A stretch of DNA of 64,000 bases from Nostoc flagelliforme FACHB-838. Lineage in GTDB: Bacteria > Cyanobacteriota > Cyanobacteriia > Cyanobacteriales > Nostocaceae. The position numbers and the translations under genes were made by a program. This document shows, piece by piece, positions 17,848 to 27,572 of the stretch. The notes beneath the pieces were generated by a model. It made no database searches. It had not been told where the DNA came from and worked only from the letters and a program-made list of their open reading frames with translations. Positions within the stretch are counted from its first letter, which is position 1. Each line of letters starts with the position of its first letter. The stretch is from assembly GCF_014698065.1 (NCBI RefSeq), contig NZ_JACJSI010000027.1, positions 1-64,000 of the forward strand. Reading direction: 5' to 3'.

Positions 17848-18729
17848 ATGACTCAAGATATAAAAGGATTTTGTTTTTGTACTTTAGCCTGTGGTAAAAA
17901 CTATCGCGATCTTGCATTATTATTAGCAAAAGATATCGAAAAATATTCGCCTAACAGTTATTTTGTTATTTTAACTGATTCTCCTAGCGACTTTAGCGAG
18001 CAGCCCAACGTTTTAGCATTTAAGCACAGACAACAAAGCGTTAAGCTTTACCATGACAAAAGATTTGCAATAGCCAAGGGTTTATCTCTATTTTATTCAT
18101 GTATATTCATTGATGCAGATATGCGAATATTAGGGCCAGTTCCACAAAATCCGAAATGGATTTCAATACCAGGAATAACGGCAAGGGGTTGTGAAAATAT
18201 GCCGAAAAAGTATGCAAAGGTTCTAGCTGGTAATCCTGATACCAAACTTCTGAAAGAGTTTAAAGTAGCTAAAAAGGCTGCTTCAAAGTTAAATTTAGAA
18301 CTAGAAAATGAACAGATTAACTTTGTTTATGAATATTTATTTGCAGTTACAAAAGATTCTGGAAAGGAAATAGAATTTCTCAAACAGTGGGAAATTCTCG
18401 CATCTTATTGTGAGTTAAATGGACTGTATGACGCCGAAGGTAATGCAATAGGTTTAGCAGCGGCTAAAGCAGGTTTACCCGTTAGATGGAGTGCAATGGA
18501 GGGTATCTCTTTCTTTAAGAATAGAATTGAATTCGTCAGAATCAAAAAGGGAGAGTCGAAAATGGAGGATGTGGCAATATATTTTGAGCAACAAACAAAG
18601 CTAGAATATCCCAAACGCTTCATTGGGCAAAGAATTATTCTTAAAAGCAATAAAATTATTAAATATTTATATAATTTACTGCGCTTAAGAATTGTAACTT
18701 TGAAAGACTTTGATTTTTATTACCGATAA
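17848..18729 (+). CDS. Putative glycosyltransferase (nucleotide-diphospho-sugar transferase fold)
   Basis: A 293-residue protein with a GT-A-like start (FCFCTLACGKNYRDLALLLA, SYFVILTDSP) and a DxD-type metal/sugar-nucleotide motif in IFIDADMRI (about residues 88-96). The C-terminal third is basic, suggesting membrane association. No closer family recognised. AAAGGAG lies about ten bases before the ATG. It is the only plus-strand gene of the glycan island and converges on the minus-strand operon, so it is probably a separate unit. The donor and acceptor sugars are unknown. Confidence 0.7.
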   Translation: MTQDIKGFCFCTLACGKNYRDLALLLAKDIEKYSPNSYFVILTDSPSDFSEQPNVLAFKHRQQSVKLYHDKRFAIAKGLSLFYSCIFIDADMRILGPVPQNPKWISIPGITARGCENMPKKYAKVLAGNPDTKLLKEFKVAKKAASKLNLELENEQINFVYEYLFAVTKDSGKEIEFLKQWEILASYCELNGLYDAEGNAIGLAAAKAGLPVRWSAMEGISFFKNRIEFVRIKKGESKMEDVAIYFEQQTKLEYPKRFIGQRIILKSNKIIKYLYNLLRLRIVTLKDFDFYYR

Positions 18730-18783
18730 GTGGGCTATAGATAAGCTACAAATTAAACAACTTTTAAGTCTGACTTGGCTTTA

Positions 18784-19818
18784 TTATTTAGTAGTTCTAT
18801 CCTTGAAATTACGATAGTTCAGCTTAATATTGTTGACTTTTTGATTAAAAAAACTTGTAGTAGTCTTTTGCAGACGTATTAGTGGACTCTGACGCTTAAA
18901 GCTTGTGGGTCTTTGTTCTGGCGACTTTAAATATCTATAATGCAAAAACACATCTCGATATGGAATATTAACATCTTCACCAGCGCAAAGTTGAGTAAAG
19001 TTTGATGAATTGATACTCATATAATGCAGATATGTCAGCCGCCGTCCTTGGTCATAAAGGATGTTATCTACTACATCAAATTGAGAACTCCAGTGATTAC
19101 CAGTTGATTGTTTGCAGTCATGAAAAGCAAAATTATAATATGCAATTCCACTTCTCAATACCATATAGTTAAATAAAGATTGGTCAGGGCCTAAACAACA
19201 CATGACTTCAGCTTCACCCGCTATTAATTTCTCGAGAAAGTCGGCTCTTATAGCTGTGGAAAAAGTATTCTTTTTAGTGGCAAACCAACCAGCACAAAAT
19301 ACTTTAGATTGCAAGTTATCTGAGTTGAAAACTTGCTGCATCTGCTCTGAGGAACCATCAAAAACAAACTTTAAATCAGACTTATATTGAAAATCATTCA
19401 CTACCCAATCATAGGCATCTAATTTTTCATATACATAATCTATAGGCCCCATTAACAAGGTATCTGCATCAAAATAAATAAATCTATCAAAGGGGCCATC
19501 CAGACCACATAATTTGCGGTGCATTGGTAGCCGATACAGTTCTGGAAAGCCCCACCCTCGCCAAGTTTTTTGTGCTCTAGGATAATTTTTCCATATCTGA
19601 GTAGCAAAGTCATCCCAGTAAGCTATGGAATCAGAATCTTCAAATAAGGTGACATTATCTCTAGATACAATTTCTGCTTTTACTTTGTCTAACTGCTCAT
19701 TATATGGAATTATACAAACAGGAATTTCTCTACCAGCATTAGCTTCTATACTGTTGAGCAACGCAACTAATTGGTCATAGACGACATTATTGGCTAGGAT
19801 GTAAATACCATCAATCAT
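18784..19818 (-). CDS. Glycosyltransferase-like protein, tandem paralogue 3
   Basis: 344 residues, third of three adjacent related genes. It opens DGIYILANNVVYDQLVALLN and shares with its neighbours the LLNSIE helix, a PYNEQ segment, the DxD motif in FDRFIYFDADTLLMG (about residues 110-125), and the C-terminal GRRLTYLHYMS and IPYRDVFLHYRYLKSPEQRP blocks. The fold looks like a GT8/GT-A transferase, but the family is not one I can name with certainty. From memory NCBI holds a cyanobacterial family named after Npun_R2821/R2822 that may be this one; not verified. Last gene of the island operon, 17 bases after paralogue 2. Confidence 0.75.
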   Translation of the reverse strand: MIDGIYILANNVVYDQLVALLNSIEANAGREIPVCIIPYNEQLDKVKAEIVSRDNVTLFEDSDSIAYWDDFATQIWKNYPRAQKTWRGWGFPELYRLPMHRKLCGLDGPFDRFIYFDADTLLMGPIDYVYEKLDAYDWVVNDFQYKSDLKFVFDGSSEQMQQVFNSDNLQSKVFCAGWFATKKNTFSTAIRADFLEKLIAGEAEVMCCLGPDQSLFNYMVLRSGIAYYNFAFHDCKQSTGNHWSSQFDVVDNILYDQGRRLTYLHYMSINSSNFTQLCAGEDVNIPYRDVFLHYRYLKSPEQRPTSFKRQSPLIRLQKTTTSFFNQKVNNIKLNYRNFKDRTTK

Positions 19819-19835
19819 TGGGATACTCCTAATAT

Positions 19836-20726
19836 TTAAGTACGGGCAGAAACAAAGGGAAATAAACGGCGAGTCAGTTTGGGGATAAAGGCGAATTTAC
19901 CCTCATGGAGATAGCGGTAGTGTTCCCACAATTGCCAATAGGGACTACCAGTTTTCATGCGTGTGCCAGCCCAATGCAGATATTTTAGTCTTTGTCCTCG
20001 GTCATAGAGGGCGTAGTCTTGTTGTTGGAAATTTTGCGAACCGGCCCAACTACCAGGCCCTCCTCCAGGGATTTTGACAAGATTACCACGTTTGGAAATT
20101 AGTTTGAGAACAAGATAATTTAAAATGGGTTGGTCTGTAACTCCTTCAGAAAAATCAAAATATTCGTGATGTGCAGCACATTCGCGCAAAGCTTCATCCA
20201 TCTGCTGTTCAGTGATAGTTCCTTTTCTAGAAGCCCAAAAACCGCTATTGAAAACGTCTTCAAGTTGGGCATCTGAAAAAATTTGCTGCTCTTTCACAAA
20301 TGTAGAAAAGATATTTCGCAGCTTGTCATTGGCATAATGGTAATCACAACAGAAGAAATCAACTTCTGAAAGCTTGTCTAAATTGTCGGCAATTTTTTCA
20401 AAAACAACAATATCCGTATCAATATAAATAAACTCATCTAAAGGGCCAAACCAGACCACCAGTTTACGCATTTTATTAGGTAAAGCGAGAAAATCTCGAT
20501 CAAAAATTTCTCCGATACGTTTGGTAAATTTATCAATAAGTTCTAAATCTGGGAAAACTTGGACGTTGTGTAAAGTAGCAAGCTGCTCTGCTACCTTATG
20601 ATAATTTTCATTAAATGGTATGAGATAGATGGTTACATCTGGGTCATAGTGACGAATGCTATTGAGTAAAGCGATCGCATTATCGATAACCCGGTCATTG
20701 GCAACAATATAAATTCCCCTACTCAT
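19836..20726 (-). CDS. Glycosyltransferase-like protein, tandem paralogue 2
   Basis: 296 residues, the shortest and most diverged of the trio. It keeps RGIYIVANDRVIDNAIALLN, IPFNENYHKVAEQL, the DxD motif as DEFIYIDTDIVVFE, GFWASRKG, and the closing GQRLKYLHWAG and LWEHYRYLHEGK. Its catalytic region differs from the other two (WFGPLDEF instead of DGPFDRF), so it may use another sugar. Nine bases separate it from paralogue 1 upstream and 17 from paralogue 3 downstream, so the three are surely co-transcribed. Confidence 0.75.
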   Translation of the reverse strand: MSRGIYIVANDRVIDNAIALLNSIRHYDPDVTIYLIPFNENYHKVAEQLATLHNVQVFPDLELIDKFTKRIGEIFDRDFLALPNKMRKLVVWFGPLDEFIYIDTDIVVFEKIADNLDKLSEVDFFCCDYHYANDKLRNIFSTFVKEQQIFSDAQLEDVFNSGFWASRKGTITEQQMDEALRECAAHHEYFDFSEGVTDQPILNYLVLKLISKRGNLVKIPGGGPGSWAGSQNFQQQDYALYDRGQRLKYLHWAGTRMKTGSPYWQLWEHYRYLHEGKFAFIPKLTRRLFPFVSART

Positions 20727-20735
20727 AAATTATCC

Positions 20736-21707
20736 TTAGTTAATTAACTTAAATTTTCGCAAAGCTTTTGTAAGCAAATTTGGTACTGGAGCGTCATTAT
20801 AACTTTTGGGAGGATTGTTAAAAACTGGACGCTTTTCTGGTTCGTGTAAGTAGCGATAATAGAGAAATAAATCTCGATAGGGAAACTCAATGTTTTCTCC
20901 AGCACACACTGCTTGATTGATATTAGGAGGAATACCAATGTAATGGAGATAAGTTAGCCGATTACCTTTGTCATAAAGAATTTTATCTTTTTCTTCAAAA
21001 TGATCAGAAGTAACAGAATTACCTGCAACTTCATGATTGGGTAAGTTATGGGCAAAGTTATAAACTGGTATGTCAGACCTCATAAACATATAGTTTAGAA
21101 CTGGTTGATCTCCTGTAGGATAGAGTATTTCCCTCTCACCTGCTTTCAAATTAGCTAATAGCTTATTTAATTTATCTGGTTCAAATAAGCCTTTTTTAGA
21201 AGCGTAAAATCCTGAACAAAATATTTCTGTTCTGAACCGATTTTTATCAAAAGTTTTTAGTAGTTTAACTGAACTAATGTTATAAACTTTATCTGGATGT
21301 TTAAACTGGAAATCGTAGACAACACAGTTATATTCATCTAATTTCTGAAAAATCAAATCTAGTGAATTCATCACTAAAGTATCCGCATCCAAATAAACAA
21401 ACCGATCAAAGGGGCCATCAAACGCACAAAATCGCCGATGACCACCATAAATTCTATATTTATTTTTGTTCATACTAGCAGGACTGGCCTCTAGCATAAA
21501 TTGATCCCAACGGTTGATTGATTCTTGATTATCGTAAAGGAATACATTAGGGCGTTTAGCTATTTCGTCAGCAATTCGCTGTGTCTGATCATCAAAAGGA
21601 TAGATACAAACAGGAGTTTTCGGCCCCAAGATAACATCAATACTGTTGAGCAAAGCTACCAGTTGATCGAAAACATAATCATTGCCAAGGGTACAAATAC
21701 CATTCAT
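20736..21707 (-). CDS. Glycosyltransferase-like protein, tandem paralogue 1
   Basis: 323 residues, first of the three tandem paralogues. Shared blocks are NGICTLGNDYVFDQLVALLN, YPFDDQTQRIADEI, DGPFDRFVYLDADTLVMNS with its DxD motif, FCSGFYASKKG, GNRLTYLHYIG and FPYRDLFLYYRYLHEPEKRP. It is closer to paralogue 3 than to paralogue 2. It begins only three bases after the GT10-like gene stops, which implies coupled translation. Acceptor unknown. Confidence 0.75.
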   Translation of the reverse strand: MNGICTLGNDYVFDQLVALLNSIDVILGPKTPVCIYPFDDQTQRIADEIAKRPNVFLYDNQESINRWDQFMLEASPASMNKNKYRIYGGHRRFCAFDGPFDRFVYLDADTLVMNSLDLIFQKLDEYNCVVYDFQFKHPDKVYNISSVKLLKTFDKNRFRTEIFCSGFYASKKGLFEPDKLNKLLANLKAGEREILYPTGDQPVLNYMFMRSDIPVYNFAHNLPNHEVAGNSVTSDHFEEKDKILYDKGNRLTYLHYIGIPPNINQAVCAGENIEFPYRDLFLYYRYLHEPEKRPVFNNPPKSYNDAPVPNLLTKALRKFKLIN

Positions 21708-21710
21708 AAT

Positions 21711-22670
21711 TTATGAGTGTTGTTCAACAAAGTTTGACAACCAGTTGAGCAGGTTTAATTTGTGTAAAATGATTTGACGTGCTTCTGCGATCGCATCTTT
21801 GGCAGCATACCAAGCATCAGGTGTAGCTGTCACTTCTTGGATATACGCAATGCCTTTTTCATCTAAACTGGGTAATCTTAAAAAACTACCAGGCGGCAAT
21901 AATTTATCAGCAGCCGGGCCACCGTAATAAATTGGTAGACACCAGGCAAGCAAAGAATCCCATAATTTTTCACTCACATACCAATTATTGTCTGCATAGT
22001 TTTCAATTGCCAGGTTGTAATAGTATGGTGCCATTCCATGCCATTTGTGGCCAAGTTCTCCTTTCGTTGCCGACCATTCAGGTAAGTCCCGCCCATATAA
22101 ATCGAACTTAGTATCGCTGGCTTGCAATGATTTCAAAAAGTCTAAACGCTGGCGATGGTTAGCTGTTCGGCTAATTCCCGAAGTAATCCAACTGCATGGG
22201 GCAATTTTTTCTGGGACTGGCATCTCGTTTAAATCCTCAAATGATTTGGCATGATACCAAATAGCAGGCATATAATCGGGATTGGGCGCAAAGTCATCCG
22301 GCCCGGAAACATGACCACAATACTTTTGAGCCTCCTGATAATTCCGCTTATTTATTTCTACAATCTCATCTAAAGGCGGTTCACGGAGAAAATAAATAAT
22401 CCGCTCTTTTGGCACACCACATAATAGAGATTCTATATTTATTTCTGGTTTTTGTTGTCGTTTACGAATAATATCTAACCAAGATGGTTGTGGGGATGGT
22501 TGGGGAAAATCAAACTGATATAGCAACATAAAGTCTGGCTTTTGGGCTATTTTCAACATTTGGATATTCTCCCAAACACCAAAGTGATGTGGAGTTTGTT
22601 GCCATAACCAATCTCTGGTTTTAGCAAGTCCTGAATAGCTACTAATCATGCCAACAGTTTTGAGAGTCAT
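21711..22670 (-). CDS. GT10-like (fucosyltransferase-type) glycosyltransferase
   Basis: A 319-residue protein whose C-terminal half matches the alpha-1,3-fucosyltransferase (GT10) signature: YYYNLAIENYADNNWYVSEK (about 213-232) followed by LWDSLLAWCLPIYYGGP. In this family the motif binds the GDP-sugar. The N-terminal half has SWITSGISRTANHRQRLDFL, also seen in bacterial members. The donor could be GDP-fucose or another GDP-sugar; no fucose-synthesis genes are in the window. It is followed after three bases by paralogue 1 of the glycosyltransferase trio. Confidence 0.82.
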   Translation of the reverse strand: MTLKTVGMISSYSGLAKTRDWLWQQTPHHFGVWENIQMLKIAQKPDFMLLYQFDFPQPSPQPSWLDIIRKRQQKPEINIESLLCGVPKERIIYFLREPPLDEIVEINKRNYQEAQKYCGHVSGPDDFAPNPDYMPAIWYHAKSFEDLNEMPVPEKIAPCSWITSGISRTANHRQRLDFLKSLQASDTKFDLYGRDLPEWSATKGELGHKWHGMAPYYYNLAIENYADNNWYVSEKLWDSLLAWCLPIYYGGPAADKLLPPGSFLRLPSLDEKGIAYIQEVTATPDAWYAAKDAIAEARQIILHKLNLLNWLSNFVEQHS

Positions 22671-22715
22671 AAATCGTATTTGTTCGTAGTTAGTTTTAAG
22701 TTGATTTCTTTGTCA

Positions 22716-23930
22716 TTACAACAGAATTGGTGGACGTTGAGCTTCTTCTACGTAACTTAATATTTTGGTAATTCTATTTTCCCAAGAAAATTGCTGGGCA
22801 AAATCTATACTAGCTGCATAACCCTCTATTTTGCGGGGATAGGTTTCTAAAGTATGTAGAATAGATTGGGCAAGTTTATGCGGGTTATCTGGTGTACACC
22901 AACTAGCAATTAAAGGTGATGCCTTGAATTCCATTAAAGGTGGAATCTCAGTTGCAACTATAGGAGTACCAGCAGCCATGTACTGAAAAAACTTAACTGG
23001 ATTCGTGAAATCTGCTGATTTTCCAGCGCAGTGAGGATGAGCCAAAATATCAGCGGCTTGAAACAAGCTGACTAATCGTTCTCGTGGAAGTATCCAGCCT
23101 AAAAATTTAACGTTTTCTACATTTTTATCTCTAGCTAGCTGTTGATATGCTTGTACCTGTGCTTCTGTACCTCCTGTGATGACAAACTGAATTTCTGGCA
23201 ATTCTTTAGCAGAATCAATTAAGAGATCGACTCCTTTGAAAGGATACAAAGCGCCTGAATAGACAACTAAATGCTTACGTCCATTTGTAAGCAATTCTTG
23301 ACGCCATATTTCGGCTTCTTGGGGCTGTCTGATTAAAAATGATCCATTGAATCCGTTATGTAGCCAAACGGCTTTTTCGGGTGGCATTCCATATTCTATT
23401 AGGCTTTGCCTGATGGGTTCCGATTGAGTAACAGCTATTTTAAAATATGGATTGTGGACAATTTCTGGCTCAAATTTTTGGTCTTGATAGTAGTGACGTT
23501 CATAGATAGTAGGAATTTTATTTTTGACTGCGGCTTTGACAAAGTTCCAATCTCGTGTATGAACAAGTTGAGAATTAGGGCGGATATGAATCGGTAGAAA
23601 ATACTTGGTTACTACTGTACTGGAGTTAGTAAACTTACCACCTATTTGATCAATGGGCCAAGGCATTGGCAATACAGCAATTTTGAGTTTTTCTTGAACA
23701 TCATAAAATTCTATAAATTCTCTGTCAGGTCTTTTGGGTTGTTCAAGATAAATTAAAGATAGTAAATTAACAGAAGATTTTTTATCTGGATACATTAAAA
23801 CTGAGGAGTAGCCTAAATTAGCCGCTGCGTTGGCACAAAGAACATCATGAATTTCGTGTGCTGTGTCTGGTTGCAGTGATAGCTCTCTGGTGTAAAAAAT
23901 ATATTGAGTTTTTTTTGAAAAATTTATCAT
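22716..23930 (-). CDS. Glycosyltransferase family 4 protein
   Basis: A GT-B fold retaining glycosyltransferase of about 404 residues. C-terminal landmarks are VVYSGALYPFKGVDLLIDSA, IQFVITGGTEAQ, NVKFLGWILPRERLVSLFQA, ADILAHPHCAGKSADFTNPV, and KFFQYMAAGTPIVATEIPPL, the glutamate-containing sugar-nucleotide region being altered to a KFFQYMA form. The frame is open up to TTG 23954, but ATG 23930 (MINFSKKTQYIFYT) is the more natural start. It lies between the ABC exporter and the GT10-like gene in the operon. Confidence 0.85.
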   Translation of the reverse strand: MINFSKKTQYIFYTRELSLQPDTAHEIHDVLCANAAANLGYSSVLMYPDKKSSVNLLSLIYLEQPKRPDREFIEFYDVQEKLKIAVLPMPWPIDQIGGKFTNSSTVVTKYFLPIHIRPNSQLVHTRDWNFVKAAVKNKIPTIYERHYYQDQKFEPEIVHNPYFKIAVTQSEPIRQSLIEYGMPPEKAVWLHNGFNGSFLIRQPQEAEIWRQELLTNGRKHLVVYSGALYPFKGVDLLIDSAKELPEIQFVITGGTEAQVQAYQQLARDKNVENVKFLGWILPRERLVSLFQAADILAHPHCAGKSADFTNPVKFFQYMAAGTPIVATEIPPLMEFKASPLIASWCTPDNPHKLAQSILHTLETYPRKIEGYAASIDFAQQFSWENRITKILSYVEEAQRPPILL

Positions 23931-23995
23931 TGTTTTGGATAATAGGTTTTTCAATATTCTGATACAAATACTTTTGTTAATTACATTAACTAAAA

Positions 23996-26236
23996 TTAAA
24001 CTTTATCCTCAAAAACCTTTAATGTCTCTAGTAGGTAAATAGCAGAGTTATAAAATTCTGTAATTAATTGATTTTGTTTTTGAGGATCGGATTCTAATTT
24101 ATCGGTTAGCAAGCGCAGAGAGCTAATGAGGGGATAGAGACGTGTGCGAAACTCATTGGAGATATTAGTGAAGTTTTGATACTGCTTATTTCCATTTTGA
24201 TTTTGATCTATATCTGACGATAACCGTGAGTTAATTTTCAAGTTAACCAGATCGTCGAAGACTTCAATGGCATTGAGAACTCTTAAGGCCGAATTGTATG
24301 ATTCGTCAATTAATTCGTGCCGCTCTTGAGAATTGTCTACCAGATCATCAACTAAAATCCCGAGGAAACCAATCATTGAGTTAAGCCTTGTCCGCAGTTC
24401 GTGAGAAATTCGGTTAAAGCTGGGATTCGTTCTGGTAAAAACTTCAGCCCGATCAGCAAATTGCATTGAATAGAGCCGTGAGTAGTAACCACCTTTTTGT
24501 AAAAGTTCTTCATGGGTGCCGATTTCTACTACACTTCCTTGGTCTAAAACGGCGATTTGATGGGCTTTTTGGACTGTGGAAAGGCGGTGAGCGATTACTA
24601 GGGTTGTGCGATCGCGACTTAGTTCATCAAGTGCAGCTTGTACTAAGCGTTCAGAAACTGTATCTAAAGCACTGGTAGCTTCATCTAAAATTAGAATCTC
24701 GGGATTTTGCAGTAGTGCGCGAGCGATCGCTAATCTTTGCCTTTGTCCACCCGATAACATCACACCGCGATCGCCAATCTGCGTATCAAATCCCTGGGGT
24801 AATTTGCTAATAAACTCATAGGCATTTGCTCGCTTTGAGGCTGTGAAAATTTCGTCATCACTAGCCTCTGGTCGTCCATAAGCAATATTGTTCCGCACTG
24901 AATCATTAAAGAGAAACGTATCTTGACTAACAATTCCCATCGCCTTCCGCACCGATTTCAAATCGAAATCTCGCAAATCTATTCCGTCTAGGGTAATACA
25001 GCCAGATGTGGGGTCATAAAATCTCGGTAAGAGGTCTGCCATTGTTGATTTACCAGCACCAGAACTACCTACCAAAGCTAAAGTAGTACCACGTGGTAAA
25101 TATAAATTTACGTCTTGAAGTACTATATTTTGATGATTAGGATAGGAAAAACAGAGATGCTTAAAATGCACTCCCTCTATTAATTTCTCGTAAGAAATTG
25201 TACCGTTTCCCATGAACGGCTTATTATCCTGCCGTAAAAAATCAGCGACAATATCCACGCTAGAAGCAGTATTAGCAAAGCTACTACGAAGAGTATTTAA
25301 CTGAGAAATAAACGGCAGTAGTCGCAATAGCAACAATAAATATGTAATCAAAACGGCTGAGACTGAACTAATCTGGTCGGCAAATAAGGTGCGACCCAAA
25401 AAGACAATGAATATTAAGGCTATAATGCCCGTCACCTCACTAACTGGTGTAATAGCCTCAGAATTCACTTGCGACTGAAAATCTGCTTTTTCTCGGTCAC
25501 GAATTAGCTTTTGAATCCGTTTATATTCTCTATCTTCATTTCCAGTTGACTTTACTAGGCGAATTCCATTTAGCATTTCCAACACAGAAATGGAATAAGC
25601 TTTAGACATCTCCGAAAGCTGGGCACCAAAATCTCTTGAGCGGTAAATTGCGTACTGATTTATTAACGTCACTAAAGTTAGCAATATTGTAGTGGCAATG
25701 GTCAACTGCCAGGAAATTGACAGCAACAAAGCCACAAAAACTAAAATTGTAATTGCCAGTATGATTAATCTGATGACGCTGCCTATAGCACTAGCAGCAC
25801 GACTAATTTCTCCCCCAAGGCTGTTGATTAGATCACCAACTTTCATTTTGGTGTAATAATCTATGTCAATATCTAGTAATAGTTTTAAGCCGGCTTCTCG
25901 CATATCAGATGTCAACGTCCGCGTTAAAGAACTTGACACTAAACTACCGACATAGCCAGCTAAATTTTTTAAAATAATTATAAATATAATTGAGCCAGCC
26001 ATCACCGCAAGACGGTAATTTTCTGGAATCTGATCAAAGGGAGAGATAATGGATTTAATAATTGGCGGAGCACCTGTCAAATCTACAGGTTGACCCACTA
26101 TTTGAAGAATGACTGGCACAATTAGCGTCGTACCCACACCGTTAAATAAAGCGCCAGAAAATCCGAACAATATTGTAAAAAATATCCTTGCTGGATAAGG
26201 TTTAGCAAATTTTACTAGTAGCTTGCGGTTAGACAT
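23996..26236 (-). CDS. ABC exporter (MsbA/lipid-glycan type) with two HisKA-like C-terminal modules
   Basis: A 746-residue half-transporter. Residues about 1-330 are a six-helix exporter membrane domain; 350-595 are the ATPase with Walker A GSSGAGKSTM, signature LSGGQRQR, Walker B ILILDEATSALD and the H-loop IAHRLSTV. An ordinary exporter would end near residue 600. Here about 145 residues follow, built from two copies of one motif: FNRISHELRTRLNSMIGF (607-624) and FTNISNEFRTRLYPLISS (689-706), each followed by a matching helix with YNSA. The first copy resembles a histidine-kinase H-box with its histidine (H612); the second has Asn instead. No kinase ATPase domain is present. It probably flips the glycan or glycolipid built by the surrounding enzymes. 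Confidence 0.9.
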   Translation of the reverse strand: MSNRKLLVKFAKPYPARIFFTILFGFSGALFNGVGTTLIVPVILQIVGQPVDLTGAPPIIKSIISPFDQIPENYRLAVMAGSIIFIIILKNLAGYVGSLVSSSLTRTLTSDMREAGLKLLLDIDIDYYTKMKVGDLINSLGGEISRAASAIGSVIRLIILAITILVFVALLLSISWQLTIATTILLTLVTLINQYAIYRSRDFGAQLSEMSKAYSISVLEMLNGIRLVKSTGNEDREYKRIQKLIRDREKADFQSQVNSEAITPVSEVTGIIALIFIVFLGRTLFADQISSVSAVLITYLLLLLRLLPFISQLNTLRSSFANTASSVDIVADFLRQDNKPFMGNGTISYEKLIEGVHFKHLCFSYPNHQNIVLQDVNLYLPRGTTLALVGSSGAGKSTMADLLPRFYDPTSGCITLDGIDLRDFDLKSVRKAMGIVSQDTFLFNDSVRNNIAYGRPEASDDEIFTASKRANAYEFISKLPQGFDTQIGDRGVMLSGGQRQRLAIARALLQNPEILILDEATSALDTVSERLVQAALDELSRDRTTLVIAHRLSTVQKAHQIAVLDQGSVVEIGTHEELLQKGGYYSRLYSMQFADRAEVFTRTNPSFNRISHELRTRLNSMIGFLGILVDDLVDNSQERHELIDESYNSALRVLNAIEVFDDLVNLKINSRLSSDIDQNQNGNKQYQNFTNISNEFRTRLYPLISSLRLLTDKLESDPQKQNQLITEFYNSAIYLLETLKVFEDKV

Positions 26237-26402
26237 TGGGGATTTAGATTATAAATTTATAATTTTATAGTGGCAATAAAAATTACTATAGAATTTTTAT
26301 CAATCTAGAGCTATTCTTACGTAGAGATATACTACGCTGGTTACGATATTTTTAATTGAGTTAAATCTAGATTAATCATAGATTTATAACCATACACCAT
26401 CC

Positions 26403-27560
26403 TCATAAACGCGAAATCAACTCAGATAAAGTAGATGCCATAGCTTCTAAGCTGTATTTTCCTAAACATCTTTCTCTAGCCTTTCTACCTCGCTCCCTTG
26501 CTTGTTCTACATCGGCAAATATCAGTTGAATTTGTGCAGCAATTTGTTGGGGACAACTAGGATCAACTAAATAACCAGTTTCTGCTAAAATTTCGGGAAT
26601 ATCTCCCACTCTTGTGGATAACACAGGTTTAGCCATTGCCATCCCATCTGTTAACTTTAGAGGAAATTGGGCACGAGCAATCACGCTATCTCTTTGGGGA
26701 ACAACTACAACGTGAGCAGCTGCTACAACCTCAGGCATAACCTCCACAGGACACTTTGGTAATTTGATAATCCAGCGTCCCCATTTTTGAATCAGTTGCT
26801 CATCATAATCATCGTAAGGGCTACCTCCCACAATGACTAATTTTAAATCTTGCTGATTCAACTGATCTAACGCTATTAAGACATCTTCAACTCCCTTATG
26901 AGGTCTTGGCGCACCAGGAAACATGAGAACTCGATACTTTGTTAAACCATAACGCTCTCTGCTGACCTCTGGATTATATTTCTCAGGGTCAAACATGGCA
27001 GTATCTTTGCCATTAGGCAAATAAACACCCCCAAAGCGGTTTTGAAGAAACTGAGTATCTATCGTAATCCCATCGGCACGAGATACTAAACTTTCTATCC
27101 ACTGGAGATAAAGTGGATGATCGGGAAATCTCAATGCACCATCTTTTTTTAAAATGTCCCTGGCAAATTGTTTAAGATTAGGACGATACTTCCATTCAAA
27201 ACCTCCATGCCAGCTAAGTTCCCAATCATCCATATCTAAAAGCAAAGGACGACGACTAGCTAATTTATGCAGTAGAGACACACCAAAACTTGTTGGTTTA
27301 GGTTTGACTGCATAGATAATGTCGCCATCTAGTTTTTGCCAAAGTTTTTTCGCTGAAGCAAAAAACTCAGGATAGTTTTTACCATCAACAGCAACTAACG
27401 GTATTCCTTTAGGAGGAATAGCATATAATTCCTGACCAAATAAAAATCCTACAATTTCAACTTTATAATTGATTTTTTTTAGAACTTGAGCTAGTAAAAA
27501 AGCTCGTACTGAGCCTCCACCAGACAAGTCGCTCACAACTAACGAAACTTTTCCTTTCAT
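26403..27560 (-). CDS. Glycosyltransferase family 4 protein
   Basis: A 385-residue GT-B transferase. The N-terminal Rossmann domain begins KVSLVVSDLSGGGSVRAFLL. The C-terminal donor domain has VLMFPGAPRPHKGVEDVLIA, LKLVIVGGSPYDDY, AAHVVVVPQRDS, and FPLKLTDGMAMAKPVLSTRV, where the usual EAMA-type glutamate region reads LTDGMAM. The gene starts 12 bases after the GT2 gene and precedes the ABC exporter by 166 bases. Substrate unknown. Confidence 0.87.
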   Translation of the reverse strand: MKGKVSLVVSDLSGGGSVRAFLLAQVLKKINYKVEIVGFLFGQELYAIPPKGIPLVAVDGKNYPEFFASAKKLWQKLDGDIIYAVKPKPTSFGVSLLHKLASRRPLLLDMDDWELSWHGGFEWKYRPNLKQFARDILKKDGALRFPDHPLYLQWIESLVSRADGITIDTQFLQNRFGGVYLPNGKDTAMFDPEKYNPEVSRERYGLTKYRVLMFPGAPRPHKGVEDVLIALDQLNQQDLKLVIVGGSPYDDYDEQLIQKWGRWIIKLPKCPVEVMPEVVAAAHVVVVPQRDSVIARAQFPLKLTDGMAMAKPVLSTRVGDIPEILAETGYLVDPSCPQQIAAQIQLIFADVEQARERGRKARERCLGKYSLEAMASTLSELISRL

Positions 27561-27572
27561 ATATTAGTTGCT

